Shown here piece by piece: positions 49,238 to 56,646 of a stretch of 56,646 bases of DNA (position 1 is its first letter; the number at the start of each line of letters is the position of its first letter). Both the position numbers and the translations under genes were made by a program. Location: assembly GCA_003168355.1 (NCBI GenBank), contig PMSQ01000093.1:1-56646 (forward strand), in the 5' to 3' direction. The notes under the pieces are model-generated. The model saw only the letters and a list, made by a program, of their open reading frames with translations. It did no database searches and was not told where the DNA came from. Source of the stretch: Acidobacteriaceae bacterium. GTDB taxonomy: Bacteria; Acidobacteriota; Terriglobia; Terriglobales; Acidobacteriaceae.

Positions 49238-50011
49238 TTACCGCACCACGCCTTCGAGCGGCGAACTCGCCGTGGCGTAAAGCTTCTTCGGCATGCGTCC
49301 GGCTAGATAGGCTTGGCGTCCGGCGAGCACGGCGTGGTGCATGGCTTCGGCCATCAAAACCGGATCCTGTGCGTTGGCGATGCCGGTGTTCATCAGGACT
49401 GCATCGGCGCCGAGTTCCATCGCAATGGCAGCGTCGGAAGCGGTGCCGACTCCCGCGTCCACGATGAGCGGCACGCCGCTAATTATTTCGCGCAGGATAC
49501 GAATGTGGGCCTGGTTCTGGATGCCCATGCCGCTGCCGATGGGCGCGCCGAGCGGCATAACCGCGGCCGCGCCGGCCTCCACCAGACGCTTAGCGAAGAC
49601 GATGTCGTCGGAGGTGTACGGCAAAACGGTGAAGCCTTCACTGACCAGAACACGCGTGGCTTCGAGCGTGGCCTGCACGTCCGGGTAAAGCGTGGCCTGG
49701 TCGCCGATCACCTCGATCTTCACCCAGTCGGAAAGACCGACCTCGCGCCCGAGGCGTGCCGCGCGAATGGCTTCGTCGGCGGTGTAACAACCGGCGGTGT
49801 TGGGCAAGAGAAAATATTTCTTCGTATCGATATAGTCAAGCAGCGATTCCTTGCTGCGGTCAAGGTTAATGCGGCGAACGGCTACTGTGACCATCTCGGC
49901 GCCGCTGGCTTCGAGTGCGCGTGCAGTTTCCTGGAAAGACTTATATTTTCCCGTGCCGACGATCAGGCGGGAGCGGAAGGAACGGCCGGCAATGAGGAGT
50001 GGGTCGGTCAT
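49238..50011 (-). CDS. thiG: thiazole synthase
   Basis: A 257-residue TIM-barrel enzyme that builds the thiazole phosphate of thiamine from deoxyxylulose phosphate, dehydroglycine and ThiS-thiocarboxylate. The Schiff-base lysine is K98 in [59 protein letters not shown] and [28 protein letters not shown] are conserved. I placed the start at 50011, where the family begins and a TACAAT lies six bases upstream; 23 more upstream residues are not family-like. No other thi gene is adjacent. Confidence 0.95.
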   Translation of the reverse strand: MTDPLLIAGRSFRSRLIVGTGKYKSFQETARALEASGAEMVTVAVRRINLDRSKESLLDYIDTKKYFLLPNTAGCYTADEAIRAARLGREVGLSDWVKIEVIGDQATLYPDVQATLEATRVLVSEGFTVLPYTSDDIVFAKRLVEAGAAAVMPLGAPIGSGMGIQNQAHIRILREIISGVPLIVDAGVGTASDAAIAMELGADAVLMNTGIANAQDPVLMAEAMHHAVLAGRQAYLAGRMPKKLYATASSPLEGVVR

Positions 50012-50017
50012 GGGTAT

Positions 50018-50023
50018 ATTGTA
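50018..50023 (-). promoter_or_regulatory. -10 hexamer of a leaderless thiG
   Basis: TACAAT ends six bases before the thiG ATG, so the transcript should begin with the start codon. There is no room for a TPP riboswitch. Confidence 0.5.
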
Positions 50024-50123
50024 ATGAAAATAACCGGTAAGGGACATCGATGGTGGGGTAGGACGTCCTGGCGGAAACAAAAGCAGATTCCTCAGCGGCT
50101 GAAGCCGCTTCGGAATGACAAGA

Positions 50124-51911
50124 TCATGGAAGTATTGTCGCTTCCGCCTGGGCGTACAGTTCTTCGATCTGCTTGCGATAGCGTTCCTCGACCACTCGCC
50201 GGCGCAGTTTCAACGTGGGTGTGAGAGCGCCGTTGTCGGCGGTGAATTCGTCGGGGACCAGTAGGACCCGTTTCAGCTTTTCGAATCTTGCGAGATTCTG
50301 GTTCACTTCTTCCACAATTCCTTCGTAGAGCGTTTGGATCTTAGGCTTGGCGACCAGCTCGGCGCGCGAGGAAAAGGCAATGCCATTGGTGCGGGCCCAG
50401 TCTTCAAGCAGCGCAAAGTTGGGCGAGATGATGACAAAGGCGAACTTGCGCTTGTCGCCGAGGACGGCAGCGGTGCCGATGAACGGGTTTAGTTTCAGAG
50501 AGTTCTCGATGGGTTGCGGGGCGATGAACTTGCCACCCGAGGTTTTGATGAGCTCTTTCTTGCGGTCGGTGACCGAGAGATATCCGTCGGCGTCGAGGTG
50601 GCCGATGTCTCCGGTCTTGAACCAGCCGTCCTGGAATGCGTTGTGGGTTTCTTCGGGGCGGTTCCAGTAGCCCTTGAAAACGGAGGGGCCGCGCACCAGA
50701 ATTTCGCCGTCCTCGGCAATGCGGACTTCGAGGTTGGTGAGAATCTTGCCAACGGTACCGATGCGATGGTTGACCGGCGTGTTGACGGCGATCACGGGAG
50801 AGGTTTCGGTCAAGCCGTAGCCTTCATGAATGCGGATGCCGACGGTGGCGAACCATTCCGCAAGTTCGCGGCCGAGGGGCGCGCCACCGGAAATGAAAGT
50901 TTCAACGTTGCCGCCCATGCCAGTGCGGATCTTCGAGAAGACCAGTTTGTTGGCGAGTCTCCAGCTAGTTGAGGTGGGAGTTTCTCCTGCAAGAATTGCC
51001 GGCCTGTTGGCCCGGCCGACGGAGAGCGCCCAGCGGTAGATGGCGCGTTTGGGGAAGCCGCGGGCTGAAGACTCGGTCTTGGCGTAGATTTTTTCGTAGA
51101 CTCTGGGCACGGAGACGCACAGCGAAGGGCGCACTTCCAGCAAGGTTTCGGGGAGATTCTCCATGAAGGGACAGTAGGCGAGTGTTACGCCGTGATACAG
51201 CATGGAGAGATCTACGTGGCGAGCAGTGACGTGCGAAAGGGGAAGAAACGAAACGCTGCTCAGCCCGGGATGGACGTCGAAGCCGAGCAGAGAACAAGCG
51301 ATATTGGACGCCATGTTGCCGTGAGTCAGCATCGCGCCCTTGGATGTTCCTGTGGTGCCGGAGGTATAGATGATGGTGGCCAGATCGTCGGGCTGTATGG
51401 ATCGAGCCAAAGATTCGGCCTGGTGGTCGAGCGTGAGTGGGCCCTGCGTCATGAACTCATCCATGAGCGCGTAGTTTGCAAGCTGATAGCCTGGGATTTG
51501 GACGTGATCCATGGCCACGATTTTCTGAACTCGCGTCCGGGAAAGAATGGTTTGGACCTTGCGCAGTTGATGCTCCGTGGAAACGAAAACGACGCTGGCG
51601 CCGGAGTCGTGCAGGGTGTGAGCGGTTTGTTCAGGTGTTAGCGTGGCGTATACAGGAACGGTGACAGCGCCTAGCAGCAAGATGGCGAAATCGGCGGTGG
51701 ACCACTCGGGGCGATTCTCGCTGAGAATGGCGACCCGGTCGCCTTTGTGGACACCCCATTCCTGCAGCGCATGAGCGGTTCCAGCAACGTTGCGACGGAA
51801 ATCCGACGAAGAGATGCACAGCCAGTTTCCTTCTTGGCGATGCAGCATGGCGCGGTCGAGGTTGCGCCCGGCAGCGGCAAAGAAGACGTCGTTCAACGTG
51901 GCGAGAGTCAT
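50124..51911 (-). CDS. long-chain acyl-CoA synthetase (AMP-forming)
   Basis: A 595-residue AMP-dependent ligase of the FadD15/long-chain class, which activates fatty acids to acyl-CoA through an acyl-AMP. Core motifs: [21 protein letters not shown], the lid [48 protein letters not shown], and the extended C-terminal domain. The ATG at 51911 fits the family start ([16 protein letters not shown]); a TTG nine codons earlier gives a longer form. It may serve beta-oxidation or phospholipid recycling. Confidence 0.92.
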   Translation of the reverse strand: MTLATLNDVFFAAAGRNLDRAMLHRQEGNWLCISSSDFRRNVAGTAHALQEWGVHKGDRVAILSENRPEWSTADFAILLLGAVTVPVYATLTPEQTAHTLHDSGASVVFVSTEHQLRKVQTILSRTRVQKIVAMDHVQIPGYQLANYALMDEFMTQGPLTLDHQAESLARSIQPDDLATIIYTSGTTGTSKGAMLTHGNMASNIACSLLGFDVHPGLSSVSFLPLSHVTARHVDLSMLYHGVTLAYCPFMENLPETLLEVRPSLCVSVPRVYEKIYAKTESSARGFPKRAIYRWALSVGRANRPAILAGETPTSTSWRLANKLVFSKIRTGMGGNVETFISGGAPLGRELAEWFATVGIRIHEGYGLTETSPVIAVNTPVNHRIGTVGKILTNLEVRIAEDGEILVRGPSVFKGYWNRPEETHNAFQDGWFKTGDIGHLDADGYLSVTDRKKELIKTSGGKFIAPQPIENSLKLNPFIGTAAVLGDKRKFAFVIISPNFALLEDWARTNGIAFSSRAELVAKPKIQTLYEGIVEEVNQNLARFEKLKRVLLVPDEFTADNGALTPTLKLRRRVVEERYRKQIEELYAQAEATILP

Positions 51912-52018
51912 CGGAGACGGAATAGGTCTGAACAGCAAATGTACTGTGTTGATGTTCCCTTCGGCAATGCGAAACGTGCGGAGAGCACGGTACTAATTGG
52001 TGTTCTGGGCATTGGTCT

Positions 52019-53458
52019 TCATGCGATCGGCAGCTCGAAAGAAAACACCGAACCACGGCCGACCTGGCTGGTGACGCTGACCACCCCGTTGTGGGCTTCT
52101 ATTATGGCCTTGGCGATGGCCAATCCCATGCCAGTGCCTTGCACGCTATAACGTTGGTCGCGGCCGCGGTAGAATTTATCAAAGACCAGCGATTGCTCGA
52201 AGTCGTCGATGCCGGGCCCGTGATCGGTGACGCTGGTGACGATGCGATTCGCCCGCAGTTCGGCGGTAATAGTAATGGGCGAAGTGGAGGGAGAGTATTT
52301 GGCTGCGTTTTCCAGCAACTGCCTGAGTACTTCCGCGATGCGAGCGGAATCCACCCGCACCTTGGGCGGCGATGCGGGCACGCGGATTTCGAGTGGATGC
52401 TGGCCAAGAACTACTCTGGATTCTTCCACCGCCGACTCGATCACTGTGGCGATATCCACGGGAGCGAAGTGCAGTTCGACCTTGTGGGCATCGAGTTGAG
52501 CCATTTCTGTGGCTTCGCCCACCAATCGGTCGAGGCGATCGGTTTCTTCGTTAATTACGGTCAGCAGCTCCTTCCGTTGGGCTTCGTCGAGGTTGTAGTC
52601 CGAGAGCAAGCCGGTGACTGCTGCCTTGATGCCGGTGAGTGGGGTGCGCAGTTCGTGGGTGACGGAATCGAGCAGGACGGCGCGCAGATTTTCGCTCTGA
52701 TGAGCCGCTTCGGTTTGAGAGAGCTTTTCGATGGCTCCAGCGCGCTCAATGGCGATGCCGATCATGCTGCCCAGGGCCTCCAGAGTGGCGCGCGAGAGTG
52801 CTGGACCCGCGATGCCGACGGCTCCGGTAGTACGCGTGCCCAGATGCAGAGGCGTGAGAGAAATTCCACGCTGCGAATCAATGACCGGTTCACCGCGAGA
52901 ACTTACCATCTGAAGATCCTGCAGAGCGAGCCAGGTTGCTTTGGGGTCGGTGCGGTAAACCTGCTGAGAACTCAGCAAATAGATGGCAGCGGCTTTGGCG
53001 CCGAATCCGTCACACACGTAGGCGGGAATCGCATTCAGTAGTTCGGCCACATTGTCAGTGGCGAGCAGGCGCTGGCTGAAAGCATAGAGCCGTTCCACAT
53101 CGCGGCGGCGCTGAACGGCGTCGGCGGTTTGCCGGCGAGCGCGGTCGGCGAGTTGGCTGGCAATGCCGGCGGTCACTAGGAAAGCGAACAGCGCCACCCA
53201 GTTTTGCGGGTCGGCGACGGTGAAGGTTCCAATGGGAGGAAGAAAATAATAGTTGAAGGCGAGCGTAGCCAGGACCGCGAGAAAAACCGAGAAACGAAAT
53301 CCCCAGTACGCCGCTACCCAGAGGACCATCAGCAGGAATGTAAGTGCCACGGTGGTGGGGTTCACGTGGAGGACACGCCGATAAACTTGCATCACCGCTT
53401 CGGCGGCCGCGAGGCAGGCGGCGTAGCGAAACAAGTGTTGTGGCCAGCGAGCTTTCAC
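52019..53458 (-). CDS. KdpD C-terminal-half sensor histidine kinase (DUF4118-GAF-HisKA-HATPase)
   Basis: A 479-residue kinase equivalent to the C-terminal half of KdpD: a DUF4118 membrane block of about three to four helices (VALTFLLMVLWVAAYWGFRFSVFLAVLATLAFNYYFLPPIGTFTV), a GAF-like domain (about 115-245), the phospho-acceptor H268 in LDSVTHELRTPLTG, and an ATPase domain (LLENAAKYSP, DHGPGIDDFE, GTGMGLAIAKAI). I chose the GTG at 53458, seven bases after a TACAAT; a GTG 15 codons earlier begins inside a dispersed repeat. It is divergent from the gene for the N-terminal half. It would phosphorylate the KdpE-like regulator. Confidence 0.88.
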   Translation of the reverse strand: MKARWPQHLFRYAACLAAAEAVMQVYRRVLHVNPTTVALTFLLMVLWVAAYWGFRFSVFLAVLATLAFNYYFLPPIGTFTVADPQNWVALFAFLVTAGIASQLADRARRQTADAVQRRRDVERLYAFSQRLLATDNVAELLNAIPAYVCDGFGAKAAAIYLLSSQQVYRTDPKATWLALQDLQMVSSRGEPVIDSQRGISLTPLHLGTRTTGAVGIAGPALSRATLEALGSMIGIAIERAGAIEKLSQTEAAHQSENLRAVLLDSVTHELRTPLTGIKAAVTGLLSDYNLDEAQRKELLTVINEETDRLDRLVGEATEMAQLDAHKVELHFAPVDIATVIESAVEESRVVLGQHPLEIRVPASPPKVRVDSARIAEVLRQLLENAAKYSPSTSPITITAELRANRIVTSVTDHGPGIDDFEQSLVFDKFYRGRDQRYSVQGTGMGLAIAKAIIEAHNGVVSVTSQVGRGSVFSFELPIA

Positions 53459-53465
53459 GGGCACG

Positions 53466-53471
53466 ATTGTA
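53466..53471 (-). promoter_or_regulatory. -10 hexamer of the KdpD C-half gene
   Basis: TACAAT on the minus strand, seven bases before the GTG at 53458; consistent with a leaderless transcript. Confidence 0.4.
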
Positions 53472-53493
53472 ACGGAAGCGAAGCAAAAAAGGC

Positions 53494-53585
53494 TTTTCAC
53501 CACGGAGGCACAGAGACACAGAGAAAATCTTTAACTATTCTTGTTTTACTTTTGTCTTTCTGTGGCTCTGTGTCTCCGTGGTGAA
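53494..53585. repeat. dispersed palindromic repeat, copy 2
   Basis: Inverted arms TTTTCACCACGGAGGCACAG... (53494-53526) and CTTTCTGTGGCTCTGTGTC... (53556-53585) match the element at 13638-13734. It fills the space between the divergent kdpD halves; the -10 of the kinase gene lies 22 bases beyond it. Confidence 0.82.
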
Positions 53586-53626
53586 TCGATTCGACAATTT
53601 CCGCTCCGGCGTGGAGAATAGCGGCG

Positions 53627-54742
53627 ATGACTAAGACTCCTGAGGAATGGCTCAAGGAAGTGGACACGGCCCAACGTCCGGCGGTGTTCAAGTTGTTTCT
53701 GGGTTATGCCCCGGGCGTGGGGAAAACTTATGCCATGCTGAGTGAAGGCGTGCGGCGGGCGAGCCGAGGCGAAGAAGTAGTCATCGGGGTGGTGGAGACG
53801 CACGGACGCAAACCGATTGTGGAGCTTTCTTCGCGACTGGAATCCGTTCCTCGCAGGAAGCTGGAATACAAATCGACCATCTTTGAAGAGATGGATGTGG
53901 ACGCTATCCTGGCCCGCAAGCCGCATGTTGTGCTGGTGGATGAGCTGGCCCATACCAACATTGAAGGCAGCAAGCACCCGAAGCGCTATGAAGATGTGTT
54001 CGAGTTGCTGGATGCGGGAATCGATGTTCTTTCCACGTTGAATGTGCAGCACATCGAGAGCCTGGCGCCGACAATTCGAGGCCTGACCGGCGTTCAGGTG
54101 CGGGAGACGGTGCCGGACTGGGTGATCCGGCGCGCCGGCGAGATTGTGATGGCGGACCTGACGCCGCAGGCGCTGCAGACCCGCATGAAGCGTGGAGATA
54201 TTTATCCGCTGGAGCGGGTGGAGCGGGCGCTGGCGAATTTCTTCCGGAACACAAACCTGGTTGCGTTGCGCGAGTTGGCGCTGCGGCAAGTGACTCAGGC
54301 CGTTGACCGGACGCTTTCCGAATTGAAGACGCAAGACGGGCATCTGTTGCAGGTGCGCGAGCGGATTGCCGTGTGCATCAGTTCGAATCCCGCGGCGCAG
54401 TATTTGATTGCTCGCGGGGCGCGTATGGCACAAGCGTTGGATGGCGATCTGATCGTGCTTTATGTAGACACGGGCGCGGACGAGAGCGACGAGAACCAGC
54501 GGACCCTCGCCGACAACATACGCTTCGCTGAAAGTGTGGGTGCGAAGGCGGTGAAGGCCGAAGGCAAGGTGGTCGCGGAATCGGTTGCGGAGTTCGTGCG
54601 AGAGAATCACGTCACACAGGTGGTATTCGGACGGTCGGCCACGAAGGGTTGGAAGCGATATTTCTATCTTTCCGCGATTCACAAGTTTCTGCGCGATACG
54701 CCCGCGGTCGATGTCCATATTGTGACCCAGGAAATGCGGTAG
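53627..54742 (+). CDS. kdpD: KdpD N-terminal-half protein (KdpD sensor domain plus USP domain)
   Basis: A 371-residue cytoplasmic protein equal to the N-terminal half of KdpD. The KdpD domain has Walker A GYAPGVGKT (26-34) and the Walker-B-like VVLVDELAHTN (101-111), with RYEDVFELLDAGIDVLSTLNVQHIESL after it. A universal stress protein domain (about 245-371) senses nucleotide or c-di-AMP in characterised homologues. It has no membrane helices or kinase domain; those are in the divergent gene. It ends 5 bases before the KdpE-like gene. Confidence 0.92.
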   Translation: MTKTPEEWLKEVDTAQRPAVFKLFLGYAPGVGKTYAMLSEGVRRASRGEEVVIGVVETHGRKPIVELSSRLESVPRRKLEYKSTIFEEMDVDAILARKPHVVLVDELAHTNIEGSKHPKRYEDVFELLDAGIDVLSTLNVQHIESLAPTIRGLTGVQVRETVPDWVIRRAGEIVMADLTPQALQTRMKRGDIYPLERVERALANFFRNTNLVALRELALRQVTQAVDRTLSELKTQDGHLLQVRERIAVCISSNPAAQYLIARGARMAQALDGDLIVLYVDTGADESDENQRTLADNIRFAESVGAKAVKAEGKVVAESVAEFVRENHVTQVVFGRSATKGWKRYFYLSAIHKFLRDTPAVDVHIVTQEMR

Positions 54743-54747
54743 AGGCG

Positions 54748-55443
54748 ATGACGGACGAGCACAGGCGAATCCTGGTGGTGGACGACGAACCACAGATCAC
54801 GCGTGTGTTGCGCACGACGCTTTCGGCGCAGGGGTATGACATTCGTGTAGCGAACGACGGCGAGATGGCGCTGGAGTTGATGAAGAACTGGACGCCGCAT
54901 GTGGTGATCACGGATTTGGCCATGCCGAATCTCGATGGAGTAGCCCTGTGCCGGCAGGTACGAACGATGTCGCAGGTGCCGATTATCGTGCTCTCGGTAC
55001 GCGGGCAGGATCGCTCTAAGGTGGAGGCTCTGGACGCCGGCGCCGATGACTACGTCACCAAACCGTTCAGCATGAACGAATTGCTGGCGCGAATTCGCGC
55101 GCAATTGCGGCGCACGCCCGAAGCGGAGGAACAGCCCAGCACGATCACTACTGGAGATTTCTCCATCGATCTGGATGCGCGCTCGGTCAAGGTTGCAGGA
55201 GACGAAGTTCGTTTAACCCCGAAAGAATTTGACTTGCTGGTGTATCTGGCGCGGCGTCCGGGCAAAGTCGTGACGCACCGCACGTTGTTGGCCGCCATCT
55301 GGGGTCCCAATAGCACCGAGCAGCCGGAATACCTGCGCGTTTTTGTTGGGCAACTGCGCAAGAAAATTGAGATTGATCCCTCCTCACCGAAATATCTGCT
55401 GACCGAACCCTGGGTTGGGTACCGCTTCGATCCCGGGTCGTAA
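54748..55443 (+). CDS. kdpE: KdpE-like response regulator (OmpR family)
   Basis: A 231-residue response regulator. The receiver has acidic D12/D13, phospho-acceptor D56 (VITDLAMPN) and K105 (VTKPFSMNE). An OmpR-type winged helix follows (LTPKEFDLLVYLARRPGKVVTHRTLLAAIWG...YLRVFVGQLRKKIEIDPSSPKYLLTEPWVGYRF), with the ending typical of KdpE. The ATG at 54748 follows the KdpD N-half stop by 5 bases. It probably activates the downstream kdp operon through the TTTA repeats at 55900-55938. Confidence 0.93.
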   Translation: MTDEHRRILVVDDEPQITRVLRTTLSAQGYDIRVANDGEMALELMKNWTPHVVITDLAMPNLDGVALCRQVRTMSQVPIIVLSVRGQDRSKVEALDAGADDYVTKPFSMNELLARIRAQLRRTPEAEEQPSTITTGDFSIDLDARSVKVAGDEVRLTPKEFDLLVYLARRPGKVVTHRTLLAAIWGPNSTEQPEYLRVFVGQLRKKIEIDPSSPKYLLTEPWVGYRFDPGS

Positions 55444-55480
55444 GTCCTGCCGTTTTGTTGATCTTCCCGTCCGACTATCC

Positions 55481-55508
55481 TTAACGAACATTTTATGGAG
55501 CCTTTATT
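55481..55508 (+). promoter_or_regulatory. candidate KdpE-binding repeats upstream of a small gene
   Basis: TTAACG (55481), TTTATG (55492) and TTTATT (55503) recur at exactly 11-bp steps. The design equals that of the array before the kdp genes and of the TTTA-N5-TTTA sites of E. coli KdpE. No clear -10 follows at standard spacing. Confidence 0.45.
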
Positions 55509-55595
55509 CGGGCTTGCCGCGTTCGCGCGTCCAATGGTTCATAGCAGCCGAGAAGCTCGGCGCGAATGACCGGCAAGTTCATGGAGAGGAACAAT

Positions 55596-55847
55596 ATGTG
55601 GATTCACGAAGTGGCGCCAGAACGGTTGGCAGAGCTTTTTCACCATTATCACGAGGCGCTGATTCCGGAGAGGCCCGGCGATCGCGGCGCGGAGAGGAAC
55701 TCGTGGAAGGAAGTCCCGCCACAAGAGAAGAGCCGACTGGTGGTGGCGGCGCGGCTGGCGCTGCTCGAACTGGAATCGACGACCGAAGATCACGCAAACT
55801 CGCGGCAGTATTTTGCCCAGCCGGGTGAAGCGGAATGGGGCTGCTAG
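55596..55847 (+). CDS. small hypothetical protein in the kdp region
   Basis: An 83-residue soluble protein, MWIHEVAPERLAELFHHYHEALIPERPGDRGAERNSWKEVPPQEKSRLVVAARLALLELESTT..., preceded by GAGAGG. It appears mostly helical, and the pattern ERLAELFHHYHEAL and W-x-E-V-P-x-x-E-K may bind a ligand or protein. It lies between kdpE and the kdp genes, downstream of a three-unit TTTA array, so it may be co-regulated with potassium uptake. I do not recognise a family. Confidence 0.6.
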   Translation: MWIHEVAPERLAELFHHYHEALIPERPGDRGAERNSWKEVPPQEKSRLVVAARLALLELESTTEDHANSRQYFAQPGEAEWGC

Positions 55848-55899
55848 GCGCGATTCGGCGAAGCGCATCGGCCGGAAAAGCAGTAAAGCTATCCACGCC

Positions 55900-55938
55900 T
55901 TTACGAAATCTTTAGGAATTCTTTAACTCTCTCTTACT
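55900..55938 (+). promoter_or_regulatory. candidate KdpE-binding array upstream of the kdp genes
   Basis: Four hexamers at perfect 11-bp spacing: TTTACG (55900), TTTAGG (55911), TTTAAC (55922) and the weaker CTTACT (55933). Direct repeats at one helical turn are the binding mode of OmpR-family regulators, and TTTA-N5-TTTA fits the known E. coli KdpE site. The downstream -10 region is poor, which fits an activator-dependent promoter. Confidence 0.6.
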
Positions 55939-55991
55939 CCCGCGGTGGTGAACTAAGAGATTAACAACAGCGCAGCAGATGGAGCAGCGCG

Positions 55992-56285
55992 ATGTGGCTG
56001 GCAGTTGTGCTTGTAGCCATTACGTTTGCGGGAACCGTGTTTATGATCCGTTTTCTGATTGCTCTGCTTCGGGAGGGTGCGCCTTCGGTGTGCTACTGGG
56101 TGATTCCTTCAGCGGCTGGAGATAACGAGGAAACGGCGTGGGCGGATACCGAAGTTGATTTTGGGTTCGAGACTCGGAATTTCACGTCCTCACATGCAAA
56201 TACAGGATTTGAGGGCTGGCGCGTGATGAATCCTTGGGAAGCAGGGGCGCGAGCGGTCCGTTCGAATAAGGGAGAGATGGCGTGA
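55992..56285 (+). CDS. small membrane protein preceding the kdp structural genes
   Basis: A 97-residue protein with one long N-terminal membrane helix (MWLAVVLVAITFAGTVFMIRFLIALL) and a polar C terminus (PSAAGDNEETAWADTEVDFGFETRN...). The ATG follows GGAG. It is the first gene after the KdpE-type array, and its stop overlaps the next small gene (GTGA). It is too short for any Kdp subunit. It may be an accessory or regulatory protein of the potassium pump. Confidence 0.65.
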   Translation: MWLAVVLVAITFAGTVFMIRFLIALLREGAPSVCYWVIPSAAGDNEETAWADTEVDFGFETRNFTSSHANTGFEGWRVMNPWEAGARAVRSNKGEMA

Positions 56286-56443
56286 GGCGAAAGCAGGCCT
56301 GGCAGCGTGATGCGGAGGCGGTCGTCTTTGTCCTTGTATTTGTGTTGCTTCTAGGGGGAACCGAAGCGACGCGAGGATATGCGCAGAGTCAAGATCAGGC
56401 GAGTGTGCAGGCGGCGAAACTGACCGCACCGGTCAAGTTCTAG
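56282..56443 (+). CDS. very small exported or membrane protein
   Basis: A 53-residue ORF starting with GTG in a GTGA overlap with the previous stop. It has a basic start (MRRKQAWQRD), a hydrophobic stretch (AVVFVLVFVLLLGG) and a Gln/Ala-rich polar end (AQSQDQASVQAAKLTAPVKF), like a signal peptide with a short mature part. The tight overlap supports translation. Family unknown. Confidence 0.5.
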   Translation: MRRKQAWQRDAEAVVFVLVFVLLLGGTEATRGYAQSQDQASVQAAKLTAPVKF

Positions 56444-56460
56444 GGCCGAAAGGACTTGTG

Positions 56461-56547
56461 ATGCTGGATGCGATCTTTCTAGCGGTGACGACTCTGTTTT
56501 TTGCGGTGTCGCTCGCTTACGTGGTCTTCTGCGAGCGCGTACGTTGA
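56461..56547 (+). CDS. mini membrane protein upstream of kdpF
   Basis: A 28-residue peptide, MLDAIFLAVTTLFFAVSLAYVVFCERVR, made of one membrane helix and a short basic end. Its start is preceded by AAAGGAC. Similar mini-proteins often sit just before kdpF or kdpA in other bacteria, so it is probably a real accessory component. Confidence 0.6.
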   Translation: MLDAIFLAVTTLFFAVSLAYVVFCERVR

Positions 56548-56554
56548 GACGAAT

Positions 56555-56644
56555 ATGAACGCTGAACCGATCATCATGTTGATTATTTGCGCGGGGTTGC
56601 TGGTGTACCTCGTCTACGCCATGCTGCGGCCGGAGAAATTCTGA
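56555..56644 (+). CDS. kdpF: potassium-transporting ATPase subunit KdpF
   Basis: A 29-residue single-helix protein (MNAEPIIMLIICAGLLVYLVYAMLRPEKF). The ending YAMLRPEKF is the family hallmark (consensus YAllrPErF). KdpF stabilises the KdpABC pump in the inner membrane. Its stop overlaps the next ATG in TGATG, consistent with kdpA following. Confidence 0.9.
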   Translation: MNAEPIIMLIICAGLLVYLVYAMLRPEKF

Positions 56645-56646
56645 TG
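56644..56646 (+). CDS. start codon of the next gene, presumably kdpA
   Basis: Only the ATG is inside the window. It overlaps the kdpF stop codon, the usual kdpF-kdpA junction. Confidence 0.5.

Noticed and set aside
50124..53503. Plus-strand open frames opposite the ligase and kinase genes
   Set aside because: They are shadows of GC-rich codons. The minus-strand frames carry complete family motifs.
1..56646. CRISPR arrays, prophage or insertion-sequence transposases
   Set aside because: No regular spacer-repeat arrays, integrase or transposase reading frames were seen. The only mobile-like items are the small palindromic repeats.

Overview
This window looks like a chromosomal segment of an Acidobacteriota member, probably class Terriglobia (Koribacter-like). 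The evidence is a GC-rich sequence, a very large TonB-dependent receptor with an N-terminal carboxypeptidase-regulatory-like domain, three acidobacterial 'VWFA-related' secreted proteins, and a Gram-negative envelope (KDO phosphatase, porin, cytochrome bc complex). Several genes also start on or just after a -10 hexamer with no Shine-Dalgarno. The taxonomic placement is inference from gene content; no rRNA is present.

Layout. (1) 1-6270: a partial sugar MFS transporter, a small conserved protein, and an assimilatory sulfur operon: sulfite/nitrite-type reductase, siroheme synthase N-domain, uroporphyrinogen-III methyltransferase and a 4Fe-4S APS/PAPS reductase. A CysB-like LysR regulator lies convergent to it. 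Upstream of the reductase the DNA spells a complete attenuator: a good promoter, a 19-residue leader peptide with seven cysteines, an alternative antiterminator strand, and a perfect 12-bp hairpin with a T tract. This is the most interesting feature of the window. (2) 6.5-15 kb: a glycosyltransferase with TPRs, two zinc-ribbon DUF4870-like membrane proteins, a DHH phosphoesterase, small membrane and secreted proteins, an RNB ribonuclease, a GlmS-like isomerase without a glutaminase domain, and tRNA-Arg. (3) 15-28 kb: an S9 peptidase with a C-terminal extension, the TonB receptor, tRNA-Lys, a ROK kinase, a KdsC-like phosphatase, and a three-gene cytochrome bc operon in which cytochrome b carries a fused cytochrome c domain. 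(4) 28-42 kb: RNase PH, an aldehyde dehydrogenase, a VapBC module with a clear palindromic operator, a LacD-type aldolase, three VWA proteins, an SDR, a two-domain retropepsin-like protein, and GerMN, amidase and DUF1015 proteins. (5) 42-52 kb: a phosphate-binding/TonB fusion with a porin, a cysteine synthase plus gamma-lyase pair, CutA, a phosphohexomutase, an FtsB-like protein, ThiG and an acyl-CoA ligase. (6) 52-56.6 kb: a potassium-response region. KdpD is split into two divergent genes; KdpE follows the N-terminal half; then come several very small proteins, KdpF and the first codon of kdpA. Two arrays of TTTA-type repeats at exact 11-bp spacing look like KdpE sites.

The sulfur genes work together: APS/PAPS to sulfite (CysH), sulfite to sulfide (reductase, with siroheme made by the two operon-encoded enzymes), and sulfide to cysteine by a synthase elsewhere in the window (44.0 kb). 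Cysteine-codon-dependent attenuation would tie the operon to the supply of Cys-tRNA.
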